A stretch of DNA of 64,000 bases. It comes from Streptomyces tardus. GTDB taxonomy: Bacteria > Actinomycetota > Actinomycetes > Streptomycetales > Streptomycetaceae. The stretch spans positions 603,189-667,188 of the forward strand of contig NZ_JAELVF020000001.1 of NCBI RefSeq assembly GCF_018101125.2, in the 5' to 3' direction. Of this stretch, positions 27,777-36,119 are shown piece after piece (positions within the stretch are counted from its first letter, which is position 1; the number at the start of each line of letters is the position of its first letter). The notes beneath the pieces are model-generated. The model was not told where the DNA came from and ran no database searches. It worked only from the letters and a program-made list of their open reading frames with translations. Both the position numbers and the translations under genes were made by a program.

Positions 27777-28826
27777 ATGGATGTGGATGTGGTGGTGATC
27801 GGTGGCGGCCAAGCGGGCCTCGCCACCGGCTACCACCTGCGCCGTCAGAACCTCGACTTCGTCATCCTCGATGCCCAGCCCATCCCGGGCGGCGCGTGGC
27901 GGCACGCATGGGACTCACTCCGCCTGTTCTCCCCCGCCGCGTACTCCTCCCTGCCGGGCCGGCTGATGCCCGCCCAGGACGGGGCGGAGTACCCGGACGC
28001 GCATCACGTCGTCCAGTACCTGACCGCGTACGAGGAGCGCTACGCCCTGCCGGTCCAGCGACCGGTCCGGGTGGAGGCCGTACGCCGTGACGGCGAGCGG
28101 CTGGGAGTGGAGACGGACGCGGGTGTCTGGTCCGCTCGCGCGGTCGTCTCGGCGACCGGAACCTGGTGGCGGCCCTTTCTCCCCGCCGTCCCCGGCCGCG
28201 CGGCCTTCACCGGCCGCCAGCTCCACACCGTGCAGTACCGCAACTCTGACGAGTTCGCGGGACGGCGGGTCATCGTGGTCGGAGGAGGCAACTCCGGAGC
28301 CCAGATCGCCGCCGACCTCGCACCGCACACCGAACTGACCTGGGTCACCCAACGCCCTGCGCGTTTCCTGGCCGACGACATCGACGGCCGCGCCCTCTTC
28401 GACGCCGCCACCGCCCGCCGCAGAGCGCTGGACACCGGGGACACGGACGCAGGGGGTGTCGCCTCACTGGGCGACATCGTCGCCGTCGCACCGATCCGCG
28501 CCGCTCGGGATGCCGACCTCCTCAAGGCCCAGCCGATGTTCGCCCGCCTCACCGAGAACGGGGCGGAGTGGGCGGACGGAAGCAGAGCGGAAGCCGCAGC
28601 CCTCATCTGGTGCACCGGCTTTCGCCCCGCCCTCGCTCACCTCGCCCCGCTGGGCCTGCGCGGCGAACGCGGCCACATCCCCACCCACGGCACCCGGGCG
28701 GTGGCCGAACCGCGCCTGCATCTCCTCGGCTACGGCGATTGGACGGGGCCCGCCTCGGCCACGCTGATCGGTGTCGGCCGCCCCGCACGGGACGCCGTCC
28801 GCGAGATCGCCGCCCTGCTGCGCTGA
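27777..28826 (+). CDS. arsO: ArsO-like flavin-containing monooxygenase
   Basis: A 349-aa FAD/NADPH monooxygenase of the FMO/ArsO type. The FAD motif VVVIGGGQAGLATGYHLRRQ is at the N-terminus, WDSLRLFSPAAYSSLPG follows, and the NADPH motif is VIVVGGGNSGAQIAADLAP. ArsO accompanies Acr3 in streptomycete ars operons; its reaction in arsenic metabolism is not firmly established. The ATG at 27777 is used; a GTG four codons upstream is possible. A decayed relative lies on the other strand at 29945-30083. Confidence 0.85.
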   Translation: MDVDVVVIGGGQAGLATGYHLRRQNLDFVILDAQPIPGGAWRHAWDSLRLFSPAAYSSLPGRLMPAQDGAEYPDAHHVVQYLTAYEERYALPVQRPVRVEAVRRDGERLGVETDAGVWSARAVVSATGTWWRPFLPAVPGRAAFTGRQLHTVQYRNSDEFAGRRVIVVGGGNSGAQIAADLAPHTELTWVTQRPARFLADDIDGRALFDAATARRRALDTGDTDAGGVASLGDIVAVAPIRAARDADLLKAQPMFARLTENGAEWADGSRAEAAALIWCTGFRPALAHLAPLGLRGERGHIPTHGTRAVAEPRLHLLGYGDWTGPASATLIGVGRPARDAVREIAALLR

Positions 28827-29323
28827 CGCCCCCGGTCGGGCTCAGGGCAGGTCGAGGGCCCGCACCGTCCCCCCGTCGCGTCGGGACACTGAAAGGCGCG
28901 AGCTGTTCCAGGGCCTCGCGCTCGGGCAGCTCCGGCAGCTCCGGCAGCTCCGGCGTGACTGCCTCGGCGAAGGACATCACCCAGGGACACCGTGCCGCGG
29001 TGCACACTGCGGAACGGGGTGCCGTCGTCGTCCGCCATCGGGCGAAGGAGAGGCTGGCCGGACCAGACCGCGTCCCGCACCCGTCTGTGCACGGCAGCAA
29101 GCACTGAGCTGAGGCGCGTGGTCCCCGAGGCGTTCGCGCACCTTCGCGGCTCGCAGCGAAACGGCACCGACACGCAGCACCGCTTCGGCCACGATCTCGC
29201 GGCCCGCGCAGGGCAGTTGGCCGGACTGGTGCCGAATACGGTCATACCGGGCGGGTCGGGAGGCGTACAGCTCGGCCTGTTCCAGGAAGCCCGCATGCGC
29301 GAGGGTGACGACTTCTCGGGGCG
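28827..29323 (-). pseudogene. possible frameshifted gene remnant between arsO and the second arsR
   Basis: No intact gene, but on the minus strand three consecutive blocks show GC-rich third positions in three different frames. Block one begins PREVVTLAHAGFLEQAELYA (about 29318-29110), block two includes AAVHRRVRDAVWSGQPLL (29104-28960), and block three, SFAEAVTPELPELPELPERE (28974-28884), has a repeated GAGCTGCCG word. This pattern suggests a single coding sequence broken by two frameshifts. I recognise no family, and the reading may be coincidental. Confidence 0.3.
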
Positions 29324-29677
29324 TCAGGCGGCGGACAGCAGCTGGCCCATGGCCGCGAGGACGGAGGGCTCCACGCGGTAGTAGACCCACGTCCCGCGCC
29401 GCTCGGAGGTGAGCAGGCCCGCTTCCCGCAGCTTCTTCAGATGGTGGGAGACAGTCGGCTGAGAGACGCCCACGTCGGAGATGTCGCAGACGCACGCCTC
29501 CCCGCCCTCATGCGAGGCGACCGCGGAGAACAGGCGCAGCCGGACAGGGTCACCGAGCGCCTTGAACATCTTCGCCGTTCGCTCGGCCTCCTCCGCGCTC
29601 AAGGGCCGTTCGGTCAGCGGCGGGCAGCACGGCACGACGGCCGACTCCAGCACGGGCAGCGACCTGGTATCCGACAT
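29324..29677 (-). CDS. second ArsR-family metalloregulator
   Basis: A 117-aa winged-helix repressor with the classical thiol site: EACVCDISDVGVSQPTVSHH shows CxC in helix alpha-3, followed by LKKLREAGLLTSERRGTWVY. An N-terminal PCCPP adds two further cysteines that could bind metalloid. The ATG at 29675-29677 is used; a GTG six codons upstream is possible. A CATCGAA word overlaps its promoter and recurs in front of the flavoprotein gene at 30270, so it probably regulates that gene pair. It is distinct in sequence and in cysteine pattern from the first ArsR. Confidence 0.9.
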   Translation of the reverse strand: MSDTRSLPVLESAVVPCCPPLTERPLSAEEAERTAKMFKALGDPVRLRLFSAVASHEGGEACVCDISDVGVSQPTVSHHLKKLREAGLLTSERRGTWVYYRVEPSVLAAMGQLLSAA

Positions 29678-29944
29678 ACACCTATGTTCACACACATCGA
29701 ATCAGCGAGGGTGGGAGTAGCCACCTGAGCGCCTGCGGATGGTCCGGCGTGGTGGGCAGCGGCAAGGCGCCCCCGCCCCGTCCGCATCCGGCGGGCCGAT
29801 CACCCAGAGACCGGCGACGGTCGGCGCCCTGCGCATACGGGCAACCAAGGGCGCAATGACGTACTCGGCGTCGCGACTCACGCCCGCAGGGGCCGGAGGC
29901 GAAGGACCGCTGAAACTCCGGGCCCGCGGGTGCGCGTGCGGACC

Positions 29945-30083
29945 TCGCCCCCAGGCGGTCCAGGCAGCGGCTCAGGTAGTCGACCACCTCGTCCCGATGG
30001 GGGTAGCGTTCCCCATCCCCGCCGAACGGCAGACTGGACAGGGCGCTGAACCGGGCAGGGGAGATCAGCGTGAGGCCGTCGTA
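29945..30083 (-). pseudogene. decayed flavin monooxygenase fragment (ArsO/FMO-like)
   Basis: In one minus-strand frame the sequence reads YDGLTLISPARFSALSSLPF, then GGDGERYPHRDEVVDYLSRC, then LDRLG. This aligns with the segment after the FAD motif in the intact ArsO-like protein nearby (LRLFSPAAYSSLPG ... EYPDAHHVVQYL). The frame then shifts: EVRTRTR continues in a neighbouring frame. Neither the N-terminal FAD motif nor the C-terminal half is present. It is a relic of a second monooxygenase gene in the island. Confidence 0.7.
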
Positions 30084-30177
30084 CTACTGCGGCCACGGCG
30101 GCGGCCAAGGCCGGACTGACCACCACCGATCACCACAGCATCGAATTGCTCCACCGCTCACTCACACCCTCTTCAGG

Positions 30178-30252
30178 TTCGATGAATGTCTAAGTTGACG
30201 GCCATCAATACAGGTGCCATGCTGGCCGCACAAGTCATCGACAGGCATCGAA
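30178..30252. promoter_or_regulatory. promoter/operator region of the flavoprotein-MFS operon
   Basis: TTCGATGAATGTC (30178-30190) and GACAGGCATCGAA (30240-30252) are inverted copies matching at 11 of 13 positions, bracketing a plausible promoter (TTGACG at 30195-30200, 17 bases, CATGCT at 30218-30223). The core word CATCGAA also occurs at 30139-30145 and at the second arsR promoter (29695-29701). This repeated word is a good candidate for the binding site of the CxC-type ArsR. Confidence 0.5.
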
Positions 30253-30269
30253 ACAACTGGGGAGTCACC

Positions 30270-31667
30270 GTGAACGCGCCCACCGCCGCCCTGCCCACCG
30301 TGGTGATCGGAGCGGGCCCCGCCGGCCTTGCCGCCGCCGCTCATCTTGCCGGACGAGGCATGGAATTCCTGGTCCTGGAGTCCGGCCCCGCAGCGGGCAG
30401 CGCGGTACGCGAGTGGGGGCACGTACGGCTGTTCTCGACGTGGTCCGAGCTCGTGGACCCGGCCGCCGAGAAACTCCTGTCCCCCACCGGCTGGACCGCG
30501 CCCGACGGCGGCACCTATCCCTCCGGCGCGGACTGGGCGGACAAGTACCTCCAGCCGCTCGCCGAAGTCCTCGGCGACAAGGTCCGCTACGGCACCACCG
30601 TCACCGGCGTCTCCCGCCTCGGCCGCGACCGCATCGTCGACGCGGACCGTGAGCAGCAGCCCTTCACCGTCCGCCTGAAGTCCGCGGACGGAACCGAGGA
30701 GCGCATCCTGGCCCGGGCCGTGATCGACGCCTCCGGCACCTGGCCCACCCCCAGCCCCATCGGCGCCGACGGACTTCCCGCCCTTGGTGAGCACGCCGCC
30801 TCGGCGCGCATCTCGTACCGCATCCCCGACCTCAAGGACCCCGCCGTCCGCACCCGGTACGCCGGGAAGCGCACCGCCGTCATCGGCTCAGGAGCCTCCG
30901 CCTTCACCGCGCTCGCCTCGCTCGCCGACGTAGCGAAGGACGAGCCCGGCACCCACTCCGTGTGGATCCTGCGCCGTGGAATCAGCAACTCCACCTTCGG
31001 TGGCGGAAGCGCCGACCAGCTCCCCGCCCGCGGCGCCCTGGGCCTGGCGGCGAAGGCAGCCGTCGACGCCGGACACGCCGATGCCGTCACCGGATTCCGC
31101 ACGGAAGTCATCGAACGCGGTGACGACGAGCGCCTGACGCTGGTGGCCGAGGACGGGCGCCGCCTCGACCCGGTGGACGAAGTCATCGTCCTGACCGGCA
31201 TGCGCCCCGACCTGTCCTTCCTGTCCGAGCTCCGCCTCGGCCTGGACGAACGCCTCCAGGCACCGGCGGAGCTGGCCCCGCTCATCGACCCGAACCAGCA
31301 CTCCTGCGGCACGGTCTACCCGCACGGTCACCGCGAGCTCTCCCATCCGGAGAGCGGGATCTACCTGGTGGGCATGAAGTCCTACGGCCGCGCCCCCACC
31401 TTCCTCGCCATGACCGGCTACGAGCAGGTCCGCTCCGTTGCCGCCGCTCTCGCCGGAGACCTCGAAGCCGCCGACCGTGTCGAGCTCACCCTCCCCGAGA
31501 CCGGAGTCTGCGGCGGCGCCGGGCTCTTCGACGCCCCTGCTACGGAAGAGGCGGACGGCGGAGGTTGCTGCGCCCCTGAGCCCTCCGTGGTCCAGATCGG
31601 TGCTGCCGCGCCCGCTGGAACCGCAGCTGCCGAGGAGCCCACGCCGGCCGGTGGCTGCTGCGCGTGA
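30270..31667 (+). CDS. FAD/NAD(P)-binding flavoprotein with cysteine-pair C-terminal tail
   Basis: A 465-aa flavoprotein oxidoreductase. The FAD motif VVIGAGPAGLAAAAHLAGRG is at residues 11-30; a second dinucleotide motif, TAVIGSGASAFTALASLADV, is near residue 205. The last 60 residues form a Pro/Ala-rich tail with three cysteine clusters (GVCGG, GGGCCAP, GGCCA at the very end) that could bind As(III) or another soft metal. The GTG at 30270 has GGGGAG six bases upstream; an upstream ATG runs through the operator and is rejected. It is translationally coupled to an MFS exporter and faces an ArsR gene. Its role in metalloid detoxification is inferred from context. Confidence 0.82.
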   Translation: MNAPTAALPTVVIGAGPAGLAAAAHLAGRGMEFLVLESGPAAGSAVREWGHVRLFSTWSELVDPAAEKLLSPTGWTAPDGGTYPSGADWADKYLQPLAEVLGDKVRYGTTVTGVSRLGRDRIVDADREQQPFTVRLKSADGTEERILARAVIDASGTWPTPSPIGADGLPALGEHAASARISYRIPDLKDPAVRTRYAGKRTAVIGSGASAFTALASLADVAKDEPGTHSVWILRRGISNSTFGGGSADQLPARGALGLAAKAAVDAGHADAVTGFRTEVIERGDDERLTLVAEDGRRLDPVDEVIVLTGMRPDLSFLSELRLGLDERLQAPAELAPLIDPNQHSCGTVYPHGHRELSHPESGIYLVGMKSYGRAPTFLAMTGYEQVRSVAAALAGDLEAADRVELTLPETGVCGGAGLFDAPATEEADGGGCCAPEPSVVQIGAAAPAGTAAAEEPTPAGGCCA

Positions 31668-32893
31668 CCGAGCCCCACACCCGCGGGGCCGCGACCGGAA
31701 CAGGGGACCGGTCGCGGCCCCGCGCAGTGCTCCCAGCACTGCGCGCCACACAGATCACCAGCTGGGGCATCGTCTTCTACGCCTTCCCCGTTCTCAACCC
31801 CCAGATCACCGAGAACACCGGCTGGTCGGCCGGGGCGACCACGGCCGCCTTCTCCCTTGCCCTGCTCGTCTCCGCGTTCGCCGGAATCCGCGTGGGCCGG
31901 ATCATCGATCACCGCGGCCCCCGTACCGTCATGACGGCCGGCTCCGTCCTCGGCGTGCTGAGCATCCTCATCGTCGCCGCCGCCCCGAACCTGCCGCTGT
32001 TCTTCGCCGGTTGGGTGCTGGCGGGCTTCGCCATGGCGGCCACCTTCTACCAGCCCGCCTTCGCAGCCATCACCCGCTGGTGGGCCCCCGACCACGTGCG
32101 CGCGCTGACCATTGTGACGCTCGCGGGCGGACTCGCGTCCACCTTCTTCGCACCTCTCACCGCAGCGCTGGTCGACCACCTGTCATGGCGCATGACCTAC
32201 ACGGTGCTCGCCACCGTCCTCGCCACTGTCACGATCCCCGCCCACGCACTGGCACTGAGAGCCCCCTGGCCTTCAGGACCATTGCCCTCGACGGCCGACG
32301 CCGGCCAGAGCGCGAAGACAGCGGCCCGCAGTCGTCCCTTCCACATGCTCGCGGTGGCGCTCACCCTGTCTGCGTTCACCGTCTCGGCCGCGGTCGTCGC
32401 CCAGTTTCCCCTCCTGCTGGAACGCGGCTGCTCCACGAGCGAGGCAGCATGGGCACTCGGTCTGGGCGGCGCAGGGCAGACTCTGGGACGCACCCTGTAC
32501 GCGGCCATCACCCGCCGTACCGAAGTCACCGCGCGCACGACCACCCTGATCGCGCTCGGCGGCCTCACCACCGGGGCCCTCGCACTCGCACCGGGCCCGT
32601 ACGCCCTTCTGATCGCTCTCTCGGTGGTCGCCGGGATGGTCCGCGGCAATCTCACGCTGCTCCAGGCCACCGCGATCACTGACCGATGGAGCACCACCCA
32701 CTACGGCCGCCTGTCCGGCCTCCTCGCGGCACCGACCACCACTGCCGCCGCCCTCGCCCCCTTCGCCGGGGCCGCACTGGCGATACCGCTGGGCGGGTAC
32801 CCGCAGTTGTTCGCAGCGCTGGCGGCTGTTTCGGTGCTTGCCTCCGTCGCCGCGCTCCACGCGGCGACGGAACGCCCTGCTCCCGGTGGGTAA
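31664..32893 (+). CDS. MFS efflux transporter linked to the metalloid flavoprotein
   Basis: A 409-aa major facilitator with about twelve hydrophobic segments. TM2-TM3 carry RVGRIIDHRGPRTVMTAG, the MFS motif A equivalent. The GTG overlaps the flavoprotein stop by four bases (GTGA). MFS carriers in ars islands include ArsK and ArsJ types that export trivalent or organo-arsenicals; no GAPDH gene, the ArsJ partner, is present. The most likely job is to export the product made by the upstream flavoprotein. The C-terminal residues are short and not conserved. Confidence 0.82.
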   Translation: MTEPHTRGAATGTGDRSRPRAVLPALRATQITSWGIVFYAFPVLNPQITENTGWSAGATTAAFSLALLVSAFAGIRVGRIIDHRGPRTVMTAGSVLGVLSILIVAAAPNLPLFFAGWVLAGFAMAATFYQPAFAAITRWWAPDHVRALTIVTLAGGLASTFFAPLTAALVDHLSWRMTYTVLATVLATVTIPAHALALRAPWPSGPLPSTADAGQSAKTAARSRPFHMLAVALTLSAFTVSAAVVAQFPLLLERGCSTSEAAWALGLGGAGQTLGRTLYAAITRRTEVTARTTTLIALGGLTTGALALAPGPYALLIALSVVAGMVRGNLTLLQATAITDRWSTTHYGRLSGLLAAPTTTAAALAPFAGAALAIPLGGYPQLFAALAAVSVLASVAALHAATERPAPGG

Positions 32894-33161
32894 CGGGGAC
32901 ATCGGGCCCCAGTGCCTCGAAATCGCGAACCACTTGCACAGCGACGATCCCGAGGATGTGGGGGCGGGTCGGAGTTTCGCGCGCGACAGCCGCGGGACCG
33001 CGAACCGCCCATCCCGCCGAGAAGCAGTCAACCCCAGGTCACGAATGCCCGGAAGCTGACGGGAAAACAGAACGCCGCACTCGCTGCACCGTTGCGGGGC
33101 CCGCACGCCCCCCCCAGACGCGTCTCCCCAGATCAGAATGACTCTGCCTGGGGACGCTCGG

Positions 33162-33235
33162 TGGGGTGGGTGGGACTCGAACCCACGGCCGACGGATTAT
33201 GAGTCCGCTGCTCTAACCGGCTGAGCTACCACCCC
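33162..33235 (-). tRNA. tRNA-Met (CAT anticodon), or tRNA-Ile2
   Basis: A complete 74-base cloverleaf on the minus strand: acceptor GGGGTGG/CCACCCC, D-arm GCTC/GAGC, anticodon stem GCGGA/TCCGT with loop CTCATAA (anticodon CAT), and T-arm GTGGG/CCCAC with TTCGAGT. The discriminator is A, and CCA is not encoded in full. It lacks the three consecutive G:C pairs of the initiator, so it is an elongator. A CAT anticodon could be modified to lysidine for isoleucine ATA codons, so tRNA-Ile2 remains possible. Confidence 0.93.
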
Positions 33236-33448
33236 GGTCCGGCGCGTCGGGAAACACTCCCCCACGCCGTCTGCCGCAGCATAGCCGCTCATACGATCTC
33301 CCGCCCGCACGGGGCCGCTGCTCTCCTCCATGACATCGATCTTGGTCAAAACGGTTCCCGGGGTGTCGGGAGAAAGATCCACGAATGGTGGTGCGCCGAG
33401 GGCGCACTCCACGCGGCGCGCGCCCTCTCCACGGGAACCAGCCACACA

Positions 33449-33482
33449 CGAAGAAGGGCCCCGAACCCGGGGCCCTTCTTCG
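33449..33482. terminator. strong hairpin downstream of tRNA-Asn
   Basis: A perfect 15-bp inverted repeat (33449-33463 with 33468-33482) with a 4-base AACC loop begins seven bases beyond the tRNA-Asn 3' end. The arms, AAGAAGGGCCCCG-like, resemble intrinsic terminators and could act on both strands. Confidence 0.85.
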
Positions 33483-33488
33483 ATCACG

Positions 33489-33561
33489 CTCCCCCGACTG
33501 GATTCGAACCAGTAACCTGCCGGTTAACAGCCGGCTGCTCTGCCGATTGAGCTACAGGGGA
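33489..33561 (-). tRNA. tRNA-Asn (GTT anticodon)
   Basis: A complete 73-base cloverleaf on the minus strand: acceptor TCCCCTG/CGGGGGA, anticodon stem GCCGG/CCGGC with loop CTGTTAA (anticodon GTT), T-arm ACTGG/CCAGT with TTCGAAT, and discriminator G. CCA is not encoded. It is followed directly by a strong hairpin. Confidence 0.97.
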
Positions 33562-33718
33562 CTGCACTGCTCGGGCTCGCTCGGACGGTGTCCGGGGGCG
33601 TTCCCTTGCTGCGGGCAATACATTAGCGCATGGCAGGGGGTGCTCTGAAATCGGTATCGGGCACCGCGGCGCAGCCGGCCTGTGTGCACTGTCGAGGACC
33701 CGAGGGAAGGGCTGTCTC

Positions 33719-34024
33719 ATGCGGCACCGTTGGATGTTCGTCACCGGCCTGGCAGTCGGCTACGTGATCGGAACCCGAGCCGGGCGGGAGCGGTACGAGC
33801 AGCTGCGTCGCAGCGCGCAGCGATTCGCCGAGAACCCGGCCGTGCGCAACACCGTGGAGTCCGCCGCCCACAACGGGCGCGAGGCCGCCGGCAAGGCGGC
33901 GAACGCCGTCACCGACCGGGTCGGCGACCGGCTGCCGCCCTCGGTCGTGGACAGGGTGCGCGACGCGACCGGCCGCCGGAACTCCTCGTCCGAAGCGGAC
34001 GACTGGGGCACCAGCAACACCTGA
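33719..34024 (+). CDS. YtxH-like small membrane-associated protein
   Basis: A 101-aa protein. The N-terminal hydrophobic segment MFVTGLAVGYVIGTRAGRER is the typical YtxH glycine-rich membrane start, and an amphipathic, Ala/Arg/Glu-rich helical region follows (FAENPAVRNTVESAAHNGRE). Proteins of this kind are often stress-linked, without known biochemical function. GAGGGAAGG lies shortly before the ATG at 33719. A 12-bp hairpin follows the stop. Confidence 0.85.
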   Translation: MRHRWMFVTGLAVGYVIGTRAGRERYEQLRRSAQRFAENPAVRNTVESAAHNGREAAGKAANAVTDRVGDRLPPSVVDRVRDATGRRNSSSEADDWGTSNT

Positions 34025-34038
34025 GCCCGTACACCCGA

Positions 34039-34070
34039 GAGCCCGCCACCGAAGCCACGGTGGCGGGCTC
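34039..34070 (+). terminator. hairpin terminator after the YtxH-like gene
   Basis: GAGCCCGCCACC (34039-34050) pairs with GGTGGCGGGCTC (34059-34070), a perfect 12-bp stem with an 8-base loop, 15 bases after the stop codon. Confidence 0.8.
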
Positions 34071-34114
34071 CTCCGCGCTCGCGGCCGATTCCGTCGCACG
34101 GCAGGTGTGCGCGC

Positions 34115-34260
34115 GTACGACTGCGCACGCGCATACGGCGCCGTACGGCTGCGTACGACTGCATACGGCGCCGTACGACTGCGTACGGCGGTGTACGGCG
34201 GGCGCACACGGCACGTACGCGTACGGCTGCGCACACGGCACGTACGCGCGTACGGCAGCG
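34115..34260. repeat. TACGGC/CGTACG-rich short repeat tract
   Basis: About 145 bases built from repeated CGTACG, TACGGC and GCATACGGCGCCGTACG words. GCGCACACGGCACGTACGCG occurs twice in direct orientation (near 34204 and 34231), and CATACGGCGCCGTACG occurs twice. It lies between the YtxH terminator and the poxB stop, so it cannot disrupt a gene. Similar but shorter GTACGGGCGTAC runs occur at 6165-6192. Confidence 0.75.
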
Positions 34261-34262
34261 GG

Positions 34263-36008
34263 TCAGGGGCGGGGGATGTTGCGGAGGTTGGAGCGGGCCA
34301 TCCGGACCATCCGTCCGACGCCGCCGTCCAGCACCATCCGGCCGGCGGACAGGGCGAAGCCGGACACCATCTCGGCCTTGATCTTCGGCGGGATCGACAG
34401 CGCGTCGGGGTCGGTGACGACGTCCACCAGGGCCGGGCCGCGATGCGCGAACGCCGCCTTCAGTGCGCCCCTGACCTCCTTGGGCTTCTCCACCCGCCGG
34501 CCCCAGGCCCCCGCGGCCCGTGCCAGCGCGGCGAAGTCGGGGTTCCGGTTGGCGGTGCCGTGCGGGGGGAGGCCCGCGACAAGCATCTCCAACTCCACCA
34601 TCCCGAGGCTGGAGTTGTTGAAGAGGACGACCTTCACCGGCAGGTCCTGCTGCACCAGGGTGAGGAACTCGCCCATCAGCATGCTGAAGCCGCCGTCGCC
34701 GGACATCGAGACGACCTGGCGTCCGCGGTCGAGGTACTGGGCGCCGATCGCCTGCGGCACGGCGTTGGCCATCGAGCCGTGGGTGAAGGAGCCGATGACC
34801 CGCCGCCGTCCGTTGGGAGTGAGGTAGCGGGCGGCCCAGACGTTGCACATGCCGGTGTCGACGGTGAACACCGCGTCCTCGTCCGCCTCCTCGTCCAGCA
34901 CCGAGGCGACGTACTCGGGGTGGATCGGGGTGTGCTTCTCGACCTTGCGGGTGTACGCGTTCACCACGCCCTCCAGCGCGTCCGCGTGCTTGCGCAGCAT
35001 CCGGTCGAGGAAGGAGCGGTCCTGCTTCTGCGTGAGCCGGGGCGTCAGGCAGCGCAGCGTCTCCCCGACGTCGCCCCACACCGCGAGGTCGAGGGCGCAG
35101 CGGCGGCCGAGGTGTTCGGGACGCACGTCGACCTGGGCGATCCTGACGTCGTCGGGCAGGAAGGCGTTGTACGGGAAGTCGGTGCCCAGGAGGAGGAGCA
35201 GATCGCACTCGTGGGTGGCCTCGTAGGCGGCGCCGTAGCCGAGGAGGCCGCTCATGCCGACGTCGTACGGGTTGTCGTACTGGATGTGTTCCTTGCCGCG
35301 CAGCGCGTGGCCCACCGGGGCGTTGACCCGGGCCGCGAGGTCCATGACCTCCTGGTGCGCTCCGGCGGTGCCTCTGCCGCAGAAGAGCGTGACCCGGCGG
35401 GCGCCCTCGACGAGCTCGACGAGGGAGTCGATCTCGGCGTCGGCGGGACGCACGCAGGGGCGGGCGGTGCCGAGCGCGTGCGGCTCCGGGCCCTCGGGGG
35501 CCTGCTGCCCGGCGATATCGCCGGGCAGCGCGACGACGCTGACCCCGCCGCGGCCGATCGCGTGCTGGATCGCCGTCTGCAGCACGCGCGGCATCTGCTG
35601 CGGATTGGAGACCAGCTCGCAGTAGTGGCTGCACTCGCGGAACAGCCGGTCGGGGTGGGTCTCCTGGAAGTAGGCGGTGCCGATCTCGCTGCTCGGGATC
35701 TGGGACGCCAGGGCGAGCACGGGCGCCATCGAACGGTGGGCGTCGTACAGGCCGTTGATCAGGTGCAGGTTGCCGGGGCCGCAGGAGCCTGCGCAGGCGG
35801 CCAGCGCGCCGGTGAGCTGCGCCTCCGCCCCGGCGGCGAACGCCGCCGCCTCCTCGTGCCGTACGTGCACCCAGTCGATGCCGGCGGTGCGGCGGATCGC
35901 GTCGACGACGGGGTTGAGGCTGTCGCCGACGACGCCGTAGATCCGCCGCACCCCGCTGCGCACCAGGGTCCCGATGAACTGCTCGGCCACGGTCTGTCGT
36001 TTCGCCAT
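34263..36008 (-). CDS. poxB: thiamine pyrophosphate-dependent pyruvate oxidase/dehydrogenase (quinone) type
   Basis: A 581-aa member of the pyruvate oxidase group of TPP enzymes. The N-terminal domain has the catalytic-glutamate motif WVHVRHEEAAAFAAGAEAQL and GSCGPGNLHLINGLYDAHRS. The C-terminal TPP site is VVSMSGDGGFSMLMGEF through VKVVLFNNSSLGMV (GDG...NN). The length fits PoxB. It probably decarboxylates pyruvate to acetate, passing electrons to quinone; the C-terminal lipid-binding segment of E. coli PoxB is not clearly present. The ATG at 36006-36008 is preceded by GAGGTG nine bases away. It lies 111 bases downstream of, and is separate from, the next flavoprotein gene's stop. Confidence 0.87.
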   Translation of the reverse strand: MAKRQTVAEQFIGTLVRSGVRRIYGVVGDSLNPVVDAIRRTAGIDWVHVRHEEAAAFAAGAEAQLTGALAACAGSCGPGNLHLINGLYDAHRSMAPVLALASQIPSSEIGTAYFQETHPDRLFRECSHYCELVSNPQQMPRVLQTAIQHAIGRGGVSVVALPGDIAGQQAPEGPEPHALGTARPCVRPADAEIDSLVELVEGARRVTLFCGRGTAGAHQEVMDLAARVNAPVGHALRGKEHIQYDNPYDVGMSGLLGYGAAYEATHECDLLLLLGTDFPYNAFLPDDVRIAQVDVRPEHLGRRCALDLAVWGDVGETLRCLTPRLTQKQDRSFLDRMLRKHADALEGVVNAYTRKVEKHTPIHPEYVASVLDEEADEDAVFTVDTGMCNVWAARYLTPNGRRRVIGSFTHGSMANAVPQAIGAQYLDRGRQVVSMSGDGGFSMLMGEFLTLVQQDLPVKVVLFNNSSLGMVELEMLVAGLPPHGTANRNPDFAALARAAGAWGRRVEKPKEVRGALKAAFAHRGPALVDVVTDPDALSIPPKIKAEMVSGFALSAGRMVLDGGVGRMVRMARSNLRNIPRP

Positions 36009-36119
36009 CGGTTGCACACCTCGGGTCTCGGAGGGCGTTCGGGCCGGTAGGCCACCAGCAAATTACCGCCGTATGCGGCTTGTGCCCGAAGTGTGCGGCG
36101 CGGCGTGCGCGTCAGCGGC

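Noticed and set aside
33162..33235. Initiator tRNA-fMet
   Set aside because: The anticodon stem GCGGA/TCCGT lacks the three consecutive G:C pairs required, and the first acceptor pair is matched.
34115..34260. Possible CRISPR-like repeats
   Set aside because: Repeats are short, overlapping and of unequal length, and there are no regular spacers or cas genes.
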